Shown here one piece after another: positions 35,742 to 45,914 of a DNA stretch of 64,000 bases. Origin of the DNA: Desulfovibrio sp. G11. GTDB lineage: Bacteria; Desulfobacterota; Desulfovibrionia; Desulfovibrionales; Desulfovibrionaceae. Made by a program: the position numbers and the translations under genes. How positions within the stretch are numbered: the first letter of the stretch is position 1; each line of letters begins with the position of its first letter. A model generated the notes under the pieces. The model was not told the DNA's origin. It saw only the letters and a list, made by a program, of their open reading frames with translations, and did not search any database. Where the stretch lies: positions 620,001 to 684,000 of the forward strand of contig NZ_LT984798.1 in NCBI RefSeq assembly GCF_900243745.1, read 5' to 3'.

Positions 35742-36422
35742 ATGCAGGAAAAACAATTCAGATATGAACGGAAATATTATCTGTCGCCGGATAATGCTGC
35801 CGTTTTACGGCATCGGGTTTCCTGCCTGCTGCAACGCGACAAGCACTCCAACGGAAGCTATCTTATCAGCAGCCTGTATTTTGACGACATCTATGATACC
35901 GCCCTGCATGAAAAGCAAAGCGGTGTGTTTACGCGCGACAAATGGCGTATGCGCTGGTACAACAACCGGCTCGATCCCGTGCACCTGGAGCGCAAACACA
36001 AGGAAGGCGAACTGGGGCTCAAGCTGCATGCCAAAGTATCAGAAGACCAGTATCACAGGCTTAGCGCCGGGGACATGAGCGTTGCCGCCGCGCAAACCGG
36101 CGAAGTGTGGGAGGCGTTTTATCGCCTGCACTGCACCAATTGCCTGCGTCCGGTGGCAACCGTTATCTATGAGCGCGAAGCCTTCAGTTACGCGCCGGGC
36201 AACGTAAGGATCACGTTCGATTCAGGCTTGCGGGCGTCCATGCCCGGTTCCGCCGTGTCGATTCCCATCTGCACAGACGGCCTGACCATTCTGGAACTCA
36301 AGTACGACAGTTTTTTGCCTGCTGTGGTGGAGGGCCTGCTTTCGGGCATGCAGTTTACGCAACTATCGCTTTCAAAATATGTCATGGCCCGGCACACGCT
36401 GATGAATTTCGGCTTCGCCTAG
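35742..36422 (+). CDS. VTC-domain protein (polyphosphate polymerase type)
   Basis: 226 residues matching the VTC/CYTH-like tunnel fold. The basic N-terminal strand QFRYERKYYLSP is followed by YLISSLYFDDIYDTALHEK, KWRMRWYN, LERKHKEG (Glu/Lys/Arg-rich strands lining the tunnel), VIYEREAFSY and LELKYDSFLP near the end. Eukaryotic VTC4 makes polyphosphate from ATP; bacterial members are usually next to DUF4956 and CotH genes, as here. The ATG at 35742 is preferred; an in-frame ATG at 35718 comes from the IS end. The native upstream region is now 5.1 kb away. Confidence 0.88.
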   Translation: MQEKQFRYERKYYLSPDNAAVLRHRVSCLLQRDKHSNGSYLISSLYFDDIYDTALHEKQSGVFTRDKWRMRWYNNRLDPVHLERKHKEGELGLKLHAKVSEDQYHRLSAGDMSVAAAQTGEVWEAFYRLHCTNCLRPVATVIYEREAFSYAPGNVRITFDSGLRASMPGSAVSIPICTDGLTILELKYDSFLPAVVEGLLSGMQFTQLSLSKYVMARHTLMNFGFA

Positions 36423-36601
36423 CACTGCCCGCCCGAGCCACATGGCACGTCTCCCCTGATGCTCCGATGCCGCAACCGCTTCAGCCCGATGCCCCGCCCT
36501 GATGCCTCAGGCCTGACGTGCTGCCTGGTTTGGGGCGGTGGTAAAGCGGCGCTGTTCCAGCTTCACCCGTTTAACATTTAAAAATCCCGGCGAAAGACGC
36601 C

Positions 36602-37141
36602 CTACAATCCTGCCAGAAATTCCTGCCACGAGGGCGTATGCCGGTCCTTGTCCGACAAAAGCGGCTGCGCCACCGGCCAGGCCACAGCAAGGTCCGGATC
36701 GTTCCAGCGGATGCCTCCTTCGTCTTCGGGACAATAGTAGTCTGTGCATTTGTAATGAAAATGCGCCACCTGGCTGGTCACGGCAAAGCCGTGTGCCATG
36801 CCCGGCGGAACCCAGAGCTGCCACTGGTTGTCCTGCGTCAGCTCCACGCCATACCACTGGCCGAAGGTGGGCGATCCGGGCCGGATATCCACAACCACAT
36901 CAAAAACACTGCCCAGAGAAACGCTCACAAGCTTGCCTTGGGGACGGCTTTTTTGAAAATGCAGGCCGCGCAATATGCCGTATGTGGACATGGAGTGGTT
37001 ATCCTGCACGAAAGATGCATCAATGCCTGCTGCCGCGTACCGCTCCTGCTGCCAGGTCTCTACAAAGTAGCCGCGGCTGTCGCCCCATACTTTGGGCTTT
37101 ATGAGCATGACTCCGGCCAGAGGCGTTGCCGCTACTTCCAT
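36602..37141 (-). CDS. rfbC: dTDP-4-dehydrorhamnose 3,5-epimerase
   Basis: 179 residues of the RmlC cupin family: [15 protein letters not shown]-like start, [17 protein letters not shown] with the catalytic His, [18 protein letters not shown], and [12 protein letters not shown]. It epimerises C3 and C5 of the keto sugar in dTDP-L-rhamnose synthesis. The start overlaps the rfbA stop by 10 bases, so it is the last gene of a coupled rfbB-rfbA-rfbC operon. No reductase (rfbD) follows, so the final step must be encoded elsewhere or the product is another dTDP-sugar. Confidence 0.95.
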   Translation of the reverse strand: MEVAATPLAGVMLIKPKVWGDSRGYFVETWQQERYAAAGIDASFVQDNHSMSTYGILRGLHFQKSRPQGKLVSVSLGSVFDVVVDIRPGSPTFGQWYGVELTQDNQWQLWVPPGMAHGFAVTSQVAHFHYKCTDYYCPEDEGGIRWNDPDLAVAWPVAQPLLSDKDRHTPSWQEFLAGL

Positions 37142-38025
37142 TGGCCTATCCCCGTATCCACAAGGTCAAGCAGATACTGACCGTAGCCGGTCTTGCCCAT
37201 GGGCCGAGCCAGAGCGCGTACCTCATCGGAAGAAATATACCCGTTGCGCCAGGCAATTTCCTCAAGGCAGGCCACCTTGAGTCCCTGGCGCTTTTCCACA
37301 GCCTGCACAAAGGCTCCGGCATCCATGAGGGAATCGTGGGTACCCGTGTCCAGCCAGGCAATACCCCGACCCATAAGCTCCACATGCAGGTCGCCGCGTG
37401 CCAGATAGGCATTGTTGACGTCGGTTATTTCAAGTTCGCCGCGAGCCGAAGGCCGCACAGAACGGGCGATGTTCACCACATCGGCGTCATAAAAATATAG
37501 GCCGGTGACGGCAAAATTGGATTTGGGTTCCAGGGGCTTTTCCTCAATGCTCACCACGCGTCGCTCGCAGTTAAACTCCACCACGCCATAGCGCTGGGGG
37601 TCGCGCACATGATAGCCGAAAACGGTCGCTCCCCGGCTGCGCGTCATGGCCTCACGGGTAAGATCGGGCATGCCGTGGCCAAAAAAAACGTTGTCGCCAA
37701 GCACAAGACAGGTGTTATGCCCGGCAATATGCTCTTCCGCCAGCAAAAAGGCCTGCGCCAGCCCCTCGGGGCGCGGCTGCGCAACATAAGAGATGGAGCA
37801 GCCCCACTGGGAACCGTCCTGCAGCAGGGCCTGGTACAGTGGAAGGTGGTCGGGCGTCGAAATAAGGCATATTTCGCGGATGCCGGCCATCAGCAGGGTG
37901 GCCAGCGGATAGTAAATCATGGGCTTGTCGTAGATGGGCATGAGCTGCTTGCTCACGCTCAGGGTCAGGGGATAAAGGCGCGAACCTGATCCCCCGGCAA
38001 GAACAATGCCTTTCCATGCGCTCAT
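37132..38025 (-). CDS. rfbA: Glucose-1-phosphate thymidylyltransferase
   Basis: 297 residues. The nucleotidyltransferase start is [43 protein letters not shown] and [16 protein letters not shown] follow, then the sugar-binding [19 protein letters not shown]. It makes dTDP-glucose. The ATG at 38025 overlaps the rfbB stop by 4 bases. Highly conserved family, so the call is secure. Confidence 0.96.
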   Translation of the reverse strand: MSAWKGIVLAGGSGSRLYPLTLSVSKQLMPIYDKPMIYYPLATLLMAGIREICLISTPDHLPLYQALLQDGSQWGCSISYVAQPRPEGLAQAFLLAEEHIAGHNTCLVLGDNVFFGHGMPDLTREAMTRSRGATVFGYHVRDPQRYGVVEFNCERRVVSIEEKPLEPKSNFAVTGLYFYDADVVNIARSVRPSARGELEITDVNNAYLARGDLHVELMGRGIAWLDTGTHDSLMDAGAFVQAVEKRQGLKVACLEEIAWRNGYISSDEVRALARPMGKTGYGQYLLDLVDTGIGQWK

Positions 38026-39113
38026 AGGCTTTCCCCCCCGCCGCCTGCAATGGTACGCCGCCCGTAGTTGATATCCATCCACTCAAGATAGGCCCCGCTG
38101 CGCACAAGATCTACCCAGGCGCTGTTTTCCAGATACCAGCGCACGGTATCGCGCAACCCCGTGTCAAACCGGCGCGAAGGCCGCCAGCCCAGTTCGCTTT
38201 CAATGCGCGAGCAGTCGATGGCATAACGGAAGTCATGCCCGGGCCTGTCGGAAACAAAGGTGATGAGATCGGCATACGGCCCCCGGGCGGAAGGGCGCAC
38301 GTCATCAAGAATGGCGCACACGGCATGCACCACCTCAAGGTTGGTCCGCTCCGCATGACCGCCGACATTGTAGGTGCGCCCTACCTGCCCGGCCTCAAGC
38401 ACCCGGGCGATGGCTGTGCAGTGGTCGTCCACATGCAGCCAGTCGCGGATATTGGCCCCCTGCCCGTACACGGGCAAGGGTTTGCGCTCAAGTGCGGTAA
38501 GAATCATGAGAGGAATGAGTTTTTCCGGAAACTGACGCGGCCCGTAATTATTGGAACAGTTGGTCAGCAGGATGGGCAGGCCGTAGGTTTCGTGAAAGGC
38601 GCGCACCATATGGTCACTGGCCGCCTTGGAAGCCGAATACGGGCTGTTGGGACTGTATGGCGTGCTCTCTGAAAAAGCCGGGTCGCCGGGCTGTAGAGCG
38701 CCGTACACCTCATCTGTGGACACATGCAGAAAACGAAAATCCGCAGCCTGCTTAAAAGAAAGCCCGCTCCACCAGTCCTTGACCACACGCAGCAGGGTTG
38801 CCGTGCCGAGCACGTTGGTACGGGCAAAAGCGTCCGGGGCCACAATAGAGCGGTCCACATGGCTTTCTGCGGCAAAATTGACCACGGCATCGGGCTGATG
38901 CGTCTCGAGCAGAAAGGCCACCAGCTCCTCATTGCCGATATCGCCGCGCACGAAAACATGCTCCGGGTCGCCGGTCAGTGAAGCCAGATTGGCCGGATTG
39001 CCCGCATAGGTCAGCTTGTCGAGATTGATGACGCGGATGCCGGCGCAGCGCGCCTGAAGCACATAGGCCGAGCCGATGAAGCCCGCGCCCCCTGTGACAA
39101 GTTGGCAGGTCAT
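38022..39113 (-). CDS. rfbB: dTDP-glucose 4,6-dehydratase
   Basis: 363 residues of the extended short-chain dehydrogenase fold. It has the Rossmann motif [12 protein letters not shown], the catalytic HVSTDEVYG (Thr-Asp-Glu) and [14 protein letters not shown] (Tyr-x3-Lys), and [15 protein letters not shown]. It converts dTDP-glucose to the 4-keto-6-deoxy sugar. First gene of the rfbBAC operon; the 209 bases upstream up to the tRNA-Ala gene should hold the promoter. Confidence 0.96.
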   Translation of the reverse strand: MTCQLVTGGAGFIGSAYVLQARCAGIRVINLDKLTYAGNPANLASLTGDPEHVFVRGDIGNEELVAFLLETHQPDAVVNFAAESHVDRSIVAPDAFARTNVLGTATLLRVVKDWWSGLSFKQAADFRFLHVSTDEVYGALQPGDPAFSESTPYSPNSPYSASKAASDHMVRAFHETYGLPILLTNCSNNYGPRQFPEKLIPLMILTALERKPLPVYGQGANIRDWLHVDDHCTAIARVLEAGQVGRTYNVGGHAERTNLEVVHAVCAILDDVRPSARGPYADLITFVSDRPGHDFRYAIDCSRIESELGWRPSRRFDTGLRDTVRWYLENSAWVDLVRSGAYLEWMDINYGRRTIAGGGGESL

Positions 39114-39322
39114 GGGTGAATCCTTTTAATCTGAAATTTTTTCATGGCAGCCCTGCGTGTTGCAAAACCCGGGCAGAAATAAGCACGTCAACGTGACCAG
39201 CAAGGTATCAAAAAATTCAAAGTCATGACAACCGCATAAAACCCCGCTGTCCGGCAAGGGCCGCTACGGCGGAGAGGCAAAAACAAAAGGGCTACGGTAT
39301 TCACCGTAACCCCTTAAATTTG

Positions 39323-39398
39323 TGGTGGAGAAGAAGGGATTTGAACCCTCGACCCCCGCCTTGCGAAGGCGGTGCTCTCCCAGCTGAGCTACTTCCCC
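39323..39398 (-). tRNA. tRNA-Ala (CGC)
   Basis: 76 bases including CCA. Acceptor GGGGAAG/CTTCTCC contains the G3-U70 wobble that marks alanine tRNAs. The anticodon stem is CCGCC/GGCGG with loop TTCGCAA, giving CGC (39363-39365). T loop TTCAAAT. It reads GCG codons. Confidence 0.96.
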
Positions 39399-39424
39399 AC
39401 GCGCGTAAACATCGCAGAAAGAAA

Positions 39425-39453
39425 GCAATAGGCAATACACGTCCTGCTGTCAA
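39425..39453 (-). promoter_or_regulatory. Promoter of tRNA-Ala
   Basis: TTGACA (39448-39453), a 17-base spacer and TATTGC (39425-39430) on the minus strand, 27 bases ahead of the tRNA. Confidence 0.5.
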
Positions 39454-39739
39454 GTGCTTTGCCGGTCCCCCTGCAAGGCCACTTTTCCGCATGGGCAGGG
39501 CAAAGGCTGCCCGTATCCGCAACCCGTACGGCGCGCACAACTGCACAAAAGGCCGCGCAGCCAATGCCAGGAATTCAGAACGGCACATTGCGGCAAGACG
39601 GGCCGCAATGCGTTTTCAGCAACACGGCATTTCAAGCCAGGGCCGCAAACCAGCATGGCAACAACCAAGCTATCCGGCGAATGCCCATTTCGTAAAAAAA
39701 TGTCAGATGCCGGAATAAACCGGTTTTGCACTGTTTTCT
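39454..39739. other. Spacer after the glycosyltransferase gene
   Basis: With the tRNA promoter included this gap is 341 bases (39399-39739). A T7 run on the minus strand (39691-39697) follows a weak CCGG-N6-CCGG stem, perhaps a poor terminator for the glycosyltransferase gene. No small gene seen. Confidence 0.3.
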
Positions 39740-41506
39740 CTACCCGCTTGCGGGGCAGCCGATTCCAGCAATTTCGCAGATGCGCCGCACCCTGTGTTCA
39801 TAGTCGTGCGCACTCCGCAGGTGTTCACGCCAGGCCCGCCGCAGCTCTGCCATCTGTGCGGGCCGTGAGCAAGCTTCGTCCCAGCGCGACCAGAAATCTT
39901 CCGGCCCGCGCAGGCGGATCGGCTCTGTGAGGCTGGTGGGAAAAATATCCAGTCCCGGCGTGGCATCACTGAAAAGCACGCCTCCGGCGGCCCATACGTC
40001 AAAATGCCTCTGGCTCAGGCTCCGGGGCAGCAGCAGGCTCGTGACATTGAGTACCGCCGCCGAAGCATAAAGATCGGGCAGTACCATATAATAGTCTACA
40101 GGAGGCAGAATTTGCGCGCCGGGCAAAAGTTCGTGCCAGCCTGCATCGCCCACAATCCGCAAGGCGGGACGAACGCAAGCGTCATTTTTTTGGGTCGCCG
40201 CCTGATCCACAACCGCACGCAGCCAGCGTGCGCGGTTGGCCTGTGCGCATATTTCAGCTCCAAGCCCGGCATCGCGGGACGCCATCCCCGGCCAGACAGC
40301 GGCTCCAAGCCGCTCCTGCCACCAGAAATAATTGGGCGCGTCCATTGGTCCTCTGCTGCGCTCCAGCACCCGAAGCGCTTCTTCTCCAAGTGCGTCGGGT
40401 ACACGGGCTGCCGCAAAAAAACGCCCTTTGTGCGGAAAGGCCGAACGGCCCACAAAAAGCGGCTCCATTTCCGCCCCGCCCCGGGCATGTCCCGGCCTTG
40501 TGCTCCGCCACATATGCCGAGGCACGGCCAGCGGAAGATGAAACACCTGCCGCGCCCCGGCCCCGGCAAGCGCCGGAACAAACGAGGCGTCTGTTACAAA
40601 AATGAAAGCCTCGCGCCACCAGGGCAGGCGCAGGGCGGAAAGCACATGCCAGGGATTGTCCACCAGCCACAAGACCACAGGCACGCCCATGGCCCGGCAC
40701 AGATGGAAGACGCGCCCCTCCGCATCCAGCCCGCGCAGATTGACAGACAGAAGAAAACGGGGTCGTCTCTGCCGGAAAATATGGTGCAGAGACGCTCGTT
40801 CCACTGGGCCATGTGCTTTTTCCGGCATCGGCAGCACAGGCCCGAGGCCGCATTCCTCCAGGGCCTGGTGCAGTTCCTGATGCAGCAACAGACCGCTATG
40901 CCCCGGCAGAAGCACCGGCCCGCCCTCGCGTATCCCATCCCCGCGCCTCACGCCGGAAGTCTCCATCACGGCCGGCTCCGCAGCCATATCTGGACAGGGG
41001 GCATGCAGCAGCGCGGCGTCCACACGTCCCATGAGCGGTCCCCAGAACTCCGGAGCCAGACGCATGGCCGGGCCATAAAAATAGCAGGTACTGCGTACAG
41101 CCAGCGCCGCCGCTTCTTCCGGCGACACGCGCTGCCAGTGTTCCGGCATGCCTGTACCGCCCCGTGACTCCAGCGGCGGCAAGGCCCGCAACGTCGGCTC
41201 ATGCTCAAGCCAGCAGACCCGCCGCGCCTTTCCCACAAGGCCCGTGAGCCAGGGGCTGCCCGGCCCCAGCCCCAGAACAAGGGCATCAGGCCCTTCTCCC
41301 CGACACTGCCAGGACTCCGGCCCATCGGGCAGAGTCAGTGTACGGCCGGAAAAGTCCGGCAGGCAGACCCGCCGGGGCATGGGGGGCGAGAGGGGTTCAC
41401 GGCCCCGTCTTTCACTGCTGCCGCCCGCGCTTTCATGGCCTGACACTACGGAAAAATCTTTTTTTCCATTCATGGCTGACGGTGTTTTGTGTATTTTTTC
41501 TGCCAT
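39740..41506 (-). CDS. Glycosyltransferase, CgeB/DUF3880 type
   Basis: 588 residues. The N-terminal third carries VLGLGPGSPWLTGLV and an Ala-rich helical part. A DUF3880-like section follows (PRFLLSVNLRGLDAEGRVFHL, GVPVVLWLVDNPWHVL, FVTDASFVPAL). The C-terminal domain of the GT-B fold ends with the retaining-transferase pattern NVTSLLLPRSLSQRHFDVWAAGGVLFSD. In Desulfovibrio such proteins often lie near flagellar genes and may glycosylate flagellin; here the neighbours are tRNA-Ala and sodC, so the acceptor is open. GAGGGG precedes the ATG at 41506. Confidence 0.82.
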   Translation of the reverse strand: MAEKIHKTPSAMNGKKDFSVVSGHESAGGSSERRGREPLSPPMPRRVCLPDFSGRTLTLPDGPESWQCRGEGPDALVLGLGPGSPWLTGLVGKARRVCWLEHEPTLRALPPLESRGGTGMPEHWQRVSPEEAAALAVRSTCYFYGPAMRLAPEFWGPLMGRVDAALLHAPCPDMAAEPAVMETSGVRRGDGIREGGPVLLPGHSGLLLHQELHQALEECGLGPVLPMPEKAHGPVERASLHHIFRQRRPRFLLSVNLRGLDAEGRVFHLCRAMGVPVVLWLVDNPWHVLSALRLPWWREAFIFVTDASFVPALAGAGARQVFHLPLAVPRHMWRSTRPGHARGGAEMEPLFVGRSAFPHKGRFFAAARVPDALGEEALRVLERSRGPMDAPNYFWWQERLGAAVWPGMASRDAGLGAEICAQANRARWLRAVVDQAATQKNDACVRPALRIVGDAGWHELLPGAQILPPVDYYMVLPDLYASAAVLNVTSLLLPRSLSQRHFDVWAAGGVLFSDATPGLDIFPTSLTEPIRLRGPEDFWSRWDEACSRPAQMAELRRAWREHLRSAHDYEHRVRRICEIAGIGCPASG

Positions 41507-41559
41507 GGCCCCTCGCTGTATCGTGCTTTTTCACAGCATAGCCAATGAGGACAGCATGG

Positions 41560-41590
41560 AAAAGCCCCGCCGCCTGGATCGCGACGGGGC
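41560..41590 (-). terminator. Terminator of sodC
   Basis: Stem GCCCCG (41564-41569) with CGGGGC (41585-41590), with further internal pairing, followed on the minus strand by TTTTCC. It lies 48 bases past the sodC stop, within the leader of the next gene. Confidence 0.65.
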
Positions 41591-41638
41591 TTGTATGCCA
41601 GGAGAGGATTCGTCTGTCTGGAAGGACGGAATGTCCGC

Positions 41639-42175
41639 CTATTCGATCACGCCGCAGGCAATGCGCGCTCCACCGCCGCCCAGGGGAGCGGGCTGGTCGG
41701 AGTAATTGTCGCCGCCGGCATGGATCATGATGGAACGGCCCTTGAGATCCTTGACGCTCAGATTGGGAGCATGCAGCTTGGCGCTGACAGCGCCCTTGGC
41801 ATCGGCATTAATGGCGGGCAGGTCGCCCTTGTGTCCGTGTTTGCCGGGGCCTTCGTGCCTGCCGGTTTTATCGGGGTCAAAGTGTCCGCCCGCAGCCAGG
41901 CCGGCAACTTTTTTGCCGTCTTTTTCAGCAGGGGCGCAGGAGGGATTTTCGTGCACATGCATGCCGTGCTCGCCCTCGCTTATGCCTATGACATCAACAA
42001 GAACGTCTACTCCGCCCTTGCCATCGTCGGCAAAGGTGATGAAGCCGATGGCCTCGCCCACGCCTTCATCAGTGATTTTATTGACGGGAACCTTAACGCT
42101 GTCCGCCTGGGCGACACCGGCGCCGATCCAGAGGGCGCAACACACAAAGCTCAAGGCCAGCAGAATTTTTTTCAT
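41639..42175 (-). CDS. sodC: Periplasmic Cu,Zn superoxide dismutase
   Basis: 178 residues. A signal peptide (KKILLALSFVCCALWIGAGV, cleavage near AQA) precedes the copper/zinc ligands in EHGMHVHENPSC, GGHFDPD, KHGHKGDLPAI and SIMIHAGGDNYSD, plus the disulfide Cys in GGARIACGVIE. It detoxifies superoxide in the periplasm, useful to an anaerobe meeting oxygen. AAAGGAGAC lies 6 bases before the ATG at 42175. Confidence 0.95.
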   Translation of the reverse strand: MKKILLALSFVCCALWIGAGVAQADSVKVPVNKITDEGVGEAIGFITFADDGKGGVDVLVDVIGISEGEHGMHVHENPSCAPAEKDGKKVAGLAAGGHFDPDKTGRHEGPGKHGHKGDLPAINADAKGAVSAKLHAPNLSVKDLKGRSIMIHAGGDNYSDQPAPLGGGGARIACGVIE

Positions 42176-42356
42176 AAGCAGTCTCCTTTCGTTACGGCGC
42201 ACGGGGCGAAAAGCCCGCCCGCCATGAAACCGTACTGATAACCTATATCATCAAAAGAATGCGGTCAACGCATCCGGAGATTTTTTCGGGTACCTGCCGC
42301 ACACGCCACTTGGCGAAATGCACAAAAAGGAGTACGCTTGCGCGTTGGTATTTATT

Positions 42357-42989
42357 ATGAAGGAATATCGAGACCATTACTTCCTCAAGGCCAAGCGCGA
42401 GAACTATCCCGCGCGTTCGGTCTACAAGCTCAAGGAACTGGACGCCAAATTCCGCCTGTTGCGGCCCGGCCAAAAGATTCTGGACCTGGGGGCAGCCCCC
42501 GGATCCTGGTCATTGGGCGCGGCGGAAAAGGTGGGTTCCAGGGGCCTGGTCCTTGCCTGTGACATTCAAAGCACCGAGACGGCCTTTCCCCCCCAGGTCA
42601 TTTTCATGCAGGAAGACGTGTTCAACCGCTCCCCGGCCTTTGAGGCCAGGCTGGAAGAACTCGGCCCCTTTGACCATGTCATAAGCGACATGGCCCCGCG
42701 CACCACAGGCACCCGCTTTACCGACCAGGCCCGCTCACTGGATCTGGCTGTGGAGGCGCTGGCTGTGGCCTGCCTGCATTTGAAGCAGGGCGGCGGCTTT
42801 GTGGTGAAAATTTTCATGGGACCGGACGTGCAGGAACTGCTTGCGCCCATGCGCAAGGCTTTTACAACGGTCAAGTCCTTCAAACCCAAGAGTTCGCGCG
42901 CCGAAAGCAAGGAAACTTTTTTTGTGGGCCTTGGCTTTCGCGGCAAGCCGAACCAGACCGACCCTGTGGCCACGCCGCCGGGCAGGTAA
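42357..42989 (+). CDS. rlmE: 23S rRNA (uridine-2'-O-)-methyltransferase
   Basis: About 210 residues of the RlmE/FtsJ family. The RNA-binding start [24 protein letters not shown] precedes the SAM site [11 protein letters not shown] and the catalytic K-D-K-E set (Lys in the start region, [26 protein letters not shown]). It methylates U2552 in the A loop. The start is uncertain: AAGGAG at 42327-42332 could serve an in-frame TTG at 42345, giving four more residues. Confidence 0.95.
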   Translation: MKEYRDHYFLKAKRENYPARSVYKLKELDAKFRLLRPGQKILDLGAAPGSWSLGAAEKVGSRGLVLACDIQSTETAFPPQVIFMQEDVFNRSPAFEARLEELGPFDHVISDMAPRTTGTRFTDQARSLDLAVEALAVACLHLKQGGGFVVKIFMGPDVQELLAPMRKAFTTVKSFKPKSSRAESKETFFVGLGFRGKPNQTDPVATPPGR

Positions 42990-43022
42990 AACAATTTATT
43001 CCCTAAAGGTTTCGGAGGTTTT

Positions 43023-43760
43023 ATGGCTGGTCACAGTAAATGGGCCAATATTCAGCATCGTAAGGGCCGTCAGGACGCAAAACGCGGCAAGCTGTTCACC
43101 AAGGCCGCCAAAGAAATTATCATTGCCGCCAAGGGCGGCGGCGATCCCTCGATGAACCCCCGCCTGCGCGCTGCCATAGCTGCGGCCAAGGCCGTAAACC
43201 TGCCCAAGGACAAAATCGAGGCCGCCATCCGCAAGGGAACCGGCGAAGACGCCGGCGGCGACCTTACCGAAACCTTCTATGAAGGCTATGGCCCCGGCGG
43301 CATTGCCGTCATGGTCGAAGTAGCTACCGATAACAAAAACCGCACCGTGGCCGAAGTGCGCCACCTCTTTTCCAAGCATGGCGGCTCCATGGGTGAAAAC
43401 GGCAGCGTTGCATGGATGTTCGACCGCAAGGGCGTCATCAGTGTTGAAAAAAGCGCCTACCCCGAAGAAAAAATAATGGAAGCCGCCCTGGAAGCCGGGG
43501 CTGACGACGTTATTGATGATGGGGAGGAATGGACCATCCATACGGCCATGACCGATTTTACCGCCGTGCGCGATTCGCTGGAAACAGCGGGCATTGTCAT
43601 GCAGTCCGCCGAGCTTGCCATGGTCCCGCAGAATCTGGTGGCTGTCGATGCCGACATGGGCCAGAAAGTACTGCGCCTCATGGATGCCCTGGACGATAAT
43701 GACGACGTGCAAAACGTCTACGCCAACGTCGACTTTCCTGAAGATATGCCCGAAGACTAG
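43023..43760 (+). CDS. yebC: YebC/PmpR family DNA-binding protein
   Basis: 245 residues with the family start [20 protein letters not shown], the [16 protein letters not shown] segment and [18 protein letters not shown]. YebC-family proteins act as regulators, and some members help ribosomes through proline-rich stretches. TTTCGGAGG is a good ribosome site before the ATG. It lies 33 bases after rlmE, so the two may be co-transcribed. Confidence 0.96.
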   Translation: MAGHSKWANIQHRKGRQDAKRGKLFTKAAKEIIIAAKGGGDPSMNPRLRAAIAAAKAVNLPKDKIEAAIRKGTGEDAGGDLTETFYEGYGPGGIAVMVEVATDNKNRTVAEVRHLFSKHGGSMGENGSVAWMFDRKGVISVEKSAYPEEKIMEAALEAGADDVIDDGEEWTIHTAMTDFTAVRDSLETAGIVMQSAELAMVPQNLVAVDADMGQKVLRLMDALDDNDDVQNVYANVDFPEDMPED

Positions 43761-44172
43761 GGCCTGCTGTTTGAAATGCGCGGCAAGGACCTGAAAAACG
43801 GGGGCTTGCCGCGCAAGAGCTGCGAGCGCGCCTTGCCCGCCGCCGTCAGGCATCGCTTTCAACCGCGTACACACGCCGCAGGCAAGGCCCACATACCGCG
43901 CCAGAGCGGAGCGCCCTGCCTTGCAGGCTGACAACCTTACGGGATGCGCACATGCCCCTGCAATGCGCCTCAACAGCAGTCCGAGTCCTCCGGTTCATCG
44001 TGATGCCCCACTACAGGCGCTGCCCGTATTTCCCGGACTTGTTCCCCCGCTTCGCCTGGGTTAGGCTGCACCAGCCCCGGCGGAACACACGGAAAAACCA
44101 CAAACCGCAAAGTACTTCCGCCCCGCGCCCGGCAAACGGGCACGGCACAATCCTGAAACACGGCAGGCTTTC
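43761..44172. other. Spacer between yebC and mlaF
   Basis: 412 bases. A 10-base perfect stem GCGCGGCAAG (43778-43787) with CTTGCCGCGC (43805-43814) lies 17 bases past yebC, but no T-run follows; it may end transcription with Rho or act as a 3' stabiliser. No gene is convincing. A 63-codon minus-strand frame (43970-44161) ends DEPEDSDCC but has no ribosome site. Confidence 0.4.
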
Positions 44173-44988
44173 ATGCAGGCATGGGACATAGAATTTCGCG
44201 CGCTCAGCGTGGGCTACGGCAGTCATGTGGTGCTCAGTGATGTCAACGCGGTGCTGCCCGGCGGCAAGGTGTCGGTCATTCTTGGCGGCTCCGGTTGTGG
44301 CAAGTCCACCCTGCTGCGCCATATCATAGGCCTGTCCCGGCCTCTTTCCGGACAGGTGCTGGTGGGCGACCGTGATCTTTTCTCACTGGGCAAGGTTGAT
44401 TTTCGCCGGGTACGCCGCCACATGGGCGTCCTTTTTCAGGACGGGGCACTGCTTGGTGCATTGAGTCTGGTGCAAAATGTCACCCTGCCCCTGAGCGAGC
44501 ACCTGCATCTGCCCCCGGCCCTGGTGCGTGAGGCTGGCCTGCGTGTACTGCGCATGGTGGGCCTTGAAGATTTTGCCGATTTTTACCCCAACCAGCTTTC
44601 AGGCGGCATGCGTAAACGCGCGGGCCTGGCACGCGCCATCATCGCGGAGCCGCGCGTTCTTCTTTGCGACGAGCCGACATCAGGGCTGGACCCCATCACG
44701 GCCGCCCGCATGGATGACCTGCTGCTTGCCATGCGCGGACAATATGCCGGCATGAGCGTTGTTGTGGTCAGCCATGACCTTGCGAGCCTCAAGGCCATTG
44801 CCGACCATGTGCTTGTGCTTGGCGAAGGGCGCGCACTGTTTTCCGGCACGCTGGCCGAACTTGAAGCCAGCGATAACCCCTACCTGCGGCAGTTTTTACG
44901 GCGTGAGGCAGGCGACGAACGCCGCGACCTGCATCAGCCCATTGATCCCAAGGTGAGCGAAGCCCTGGACAGGTGGCTGACTTCATAA
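44173..44988 (+). CDS. mlaF: Phospholipid-transport ABC ATPase MlaF
   Basis: 271 residues with Walker A GGSGCGKST, the Q-loop FQDGAL, the signature LSGGMRKRAG, Walker B VLLCDEPTSGLDP and a switch His (VVSHDL). The RAG- and LFQDGALLGALS-type motifs are those of MlaF rather than a generic importer. It powers the MCE complex that moves phospholipids between membranes. The permease gene mlaE, usually adjacent, is not next to it here. Confidence 0.9.
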   Translation: MQAWDIEFRALSVGYGSHVVLSDVNAVLPGGKVSVILGGSGCGKSTLLRHIIGLSRPLSGQVLVGDRDLFSLGKVDFRRVRRHMGVLFQDGALLGALSLVQNVTLPLSEHLHLPPALVREAGLRVLRMVGLEDFADFYPNQLSGGMRKRAGLARAIIAEPRVLLCDEPTSGLDPITAARMDDLLLAMRGQYAGMSVVVVSHDLASLKAIADHVLVLGEGRALFSGTLAELEASDNPYLRQFLRREAGDERRDLHQPIDPKVSEALDRWLTS

Positions 44989-45459
44989 TTTTTTTACTTT
45001 GAATGCTTGCGTAGCGGCGAAGCATCGCATCTGTCTTCAGCGCAGTGGTCAAAGCAGTTTTGCTTGCAAACACCGTTTTGCTGATGGCGCGATTTTTTTA
45101 CAAAAAACTGCGCAAAGCAGGCAACGGTTTCTGCTGTCGACCTGCTTCAGGAATGTTGCGGTCAGATCGCTCCGCACAGTTGCTGCAACGGTGTGCGCTA
45201 CTCCGGAGCACAGATTTTCGGCGAAACCTGCAGCCCTGCTGCCGGCACACCGAAACGCGGCAAACAGCAACCACTGGCAAAATAGACTTTTTGCCTTGCA
45301 TTTTCGCCATCGTGCTGATTTTTAGCCGGATGCCGGCCTGGCGGCCCCGCGGCAAAGTGGCCTTGTTCCGCTGCCGGGACTTGAAACTTTGCGCCCGCCT
45401 CCATATAGTTATGAAAGAATGACTGTAGCCAGCGGCTACGGGGGAGTATTGCGAACCCT
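44989..45459. other. Gap between mlaF and mlaD
   Basis: 471 bases with no open frame that could be mlaE (which needs about 250 codons). It has AT-rich and GC-rich patches, a short self-complementary stretch near 45090-45120 (TTTTTTTACAAAAAA), and the mlaD promoter at its right end. Confidence 0.5.
45381..45409 (+). promoter_or_regulatory. Promoter of the mlaDCA operon
   Basis: TTGAAA (45381-45386), a 17-base spacer and TATAGT (45404-45409). The predicted start near 45416 leaves a leader of about 45 bases before mlaD. This makes mlaDCA independent of mlaF. Confidence 0.55.
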
Positions 45460-45912
45460 ATGAGTACTGTACGCGAAACCGCTGTGGGCCTTTTTGTGCT
45501 GATTGGCCTGCTTTGTGTGGCTTATCTGACCATCAAGCTCGGCAAGATGGAAGTTCTGTCCAACAAGGGCTACGAACTTACTGCCAATTTCGACTCTGTT
45601 TCCGGCCTGCGCGTCGGCGCAGACGTGGAAATGTCGGGGGTGCCGGTGGGCAAGGTGATCAGCATCAGCCTGGACCCGGACCCCATGCGCAATCAGGCCG
45701 TTGTGCGGCTGCGCCTTGACAAGGACCTGCACCTTTCGGACGACAGCATCGCCTCCATCCTGACCAGCGGCCTCATCGGCGACAAATACGTCAGTATATC
45801 CAGGGGCGGCTCGGACCACATGCTCGCCCCCGGCGACAGCATCACGGAAACAGAATCCGCCGTTGATCTCGGCTCTCTTATCAGTAAATACGCCTTCGGA
45901 GGAGTGAAATAG
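45460..45912 (+). CDS. mlaD: MCE-domain lipid-binding protein MlaD
   Basis: 150 residues. One N-terminal membrane helix (TAVGLFVLIGLLCVAYLTI) precedes an MCE domain (FDSVSGLRVGADVEMSGVPVGKV, IPADSSA-like DDSIASILTSGLIGDKYVSIS). MlaD hexamers form the periplasmic funnel of the Mla complex. It starts 2 bases before mlaC is reached after its stop, and GGGGGAG lies upstream of the ATG. Confidence 0.93.
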   Translation: MSTVRETAVGLFVLIGLLCVAYLTIKLGKMEVLSNKGYELTANFDSVSGLRVGADVEMSGVPVGKVISISLDPDPMRNQAVVRLRLDKDLHLSDDSIASILTSGLIGDKYVSISRGGSDHMLAPGDSITETESAVDLGSLISKYAFGGVK

Positions 45913-45914
45913 AT

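Noticed and set aside
43970-44161. 63-codon minus-strand frame ending in two cysteines
   Set aside because: No ribosome site; the N-terminal part looks like noise, although the acidic Cys-Cys end is curious.
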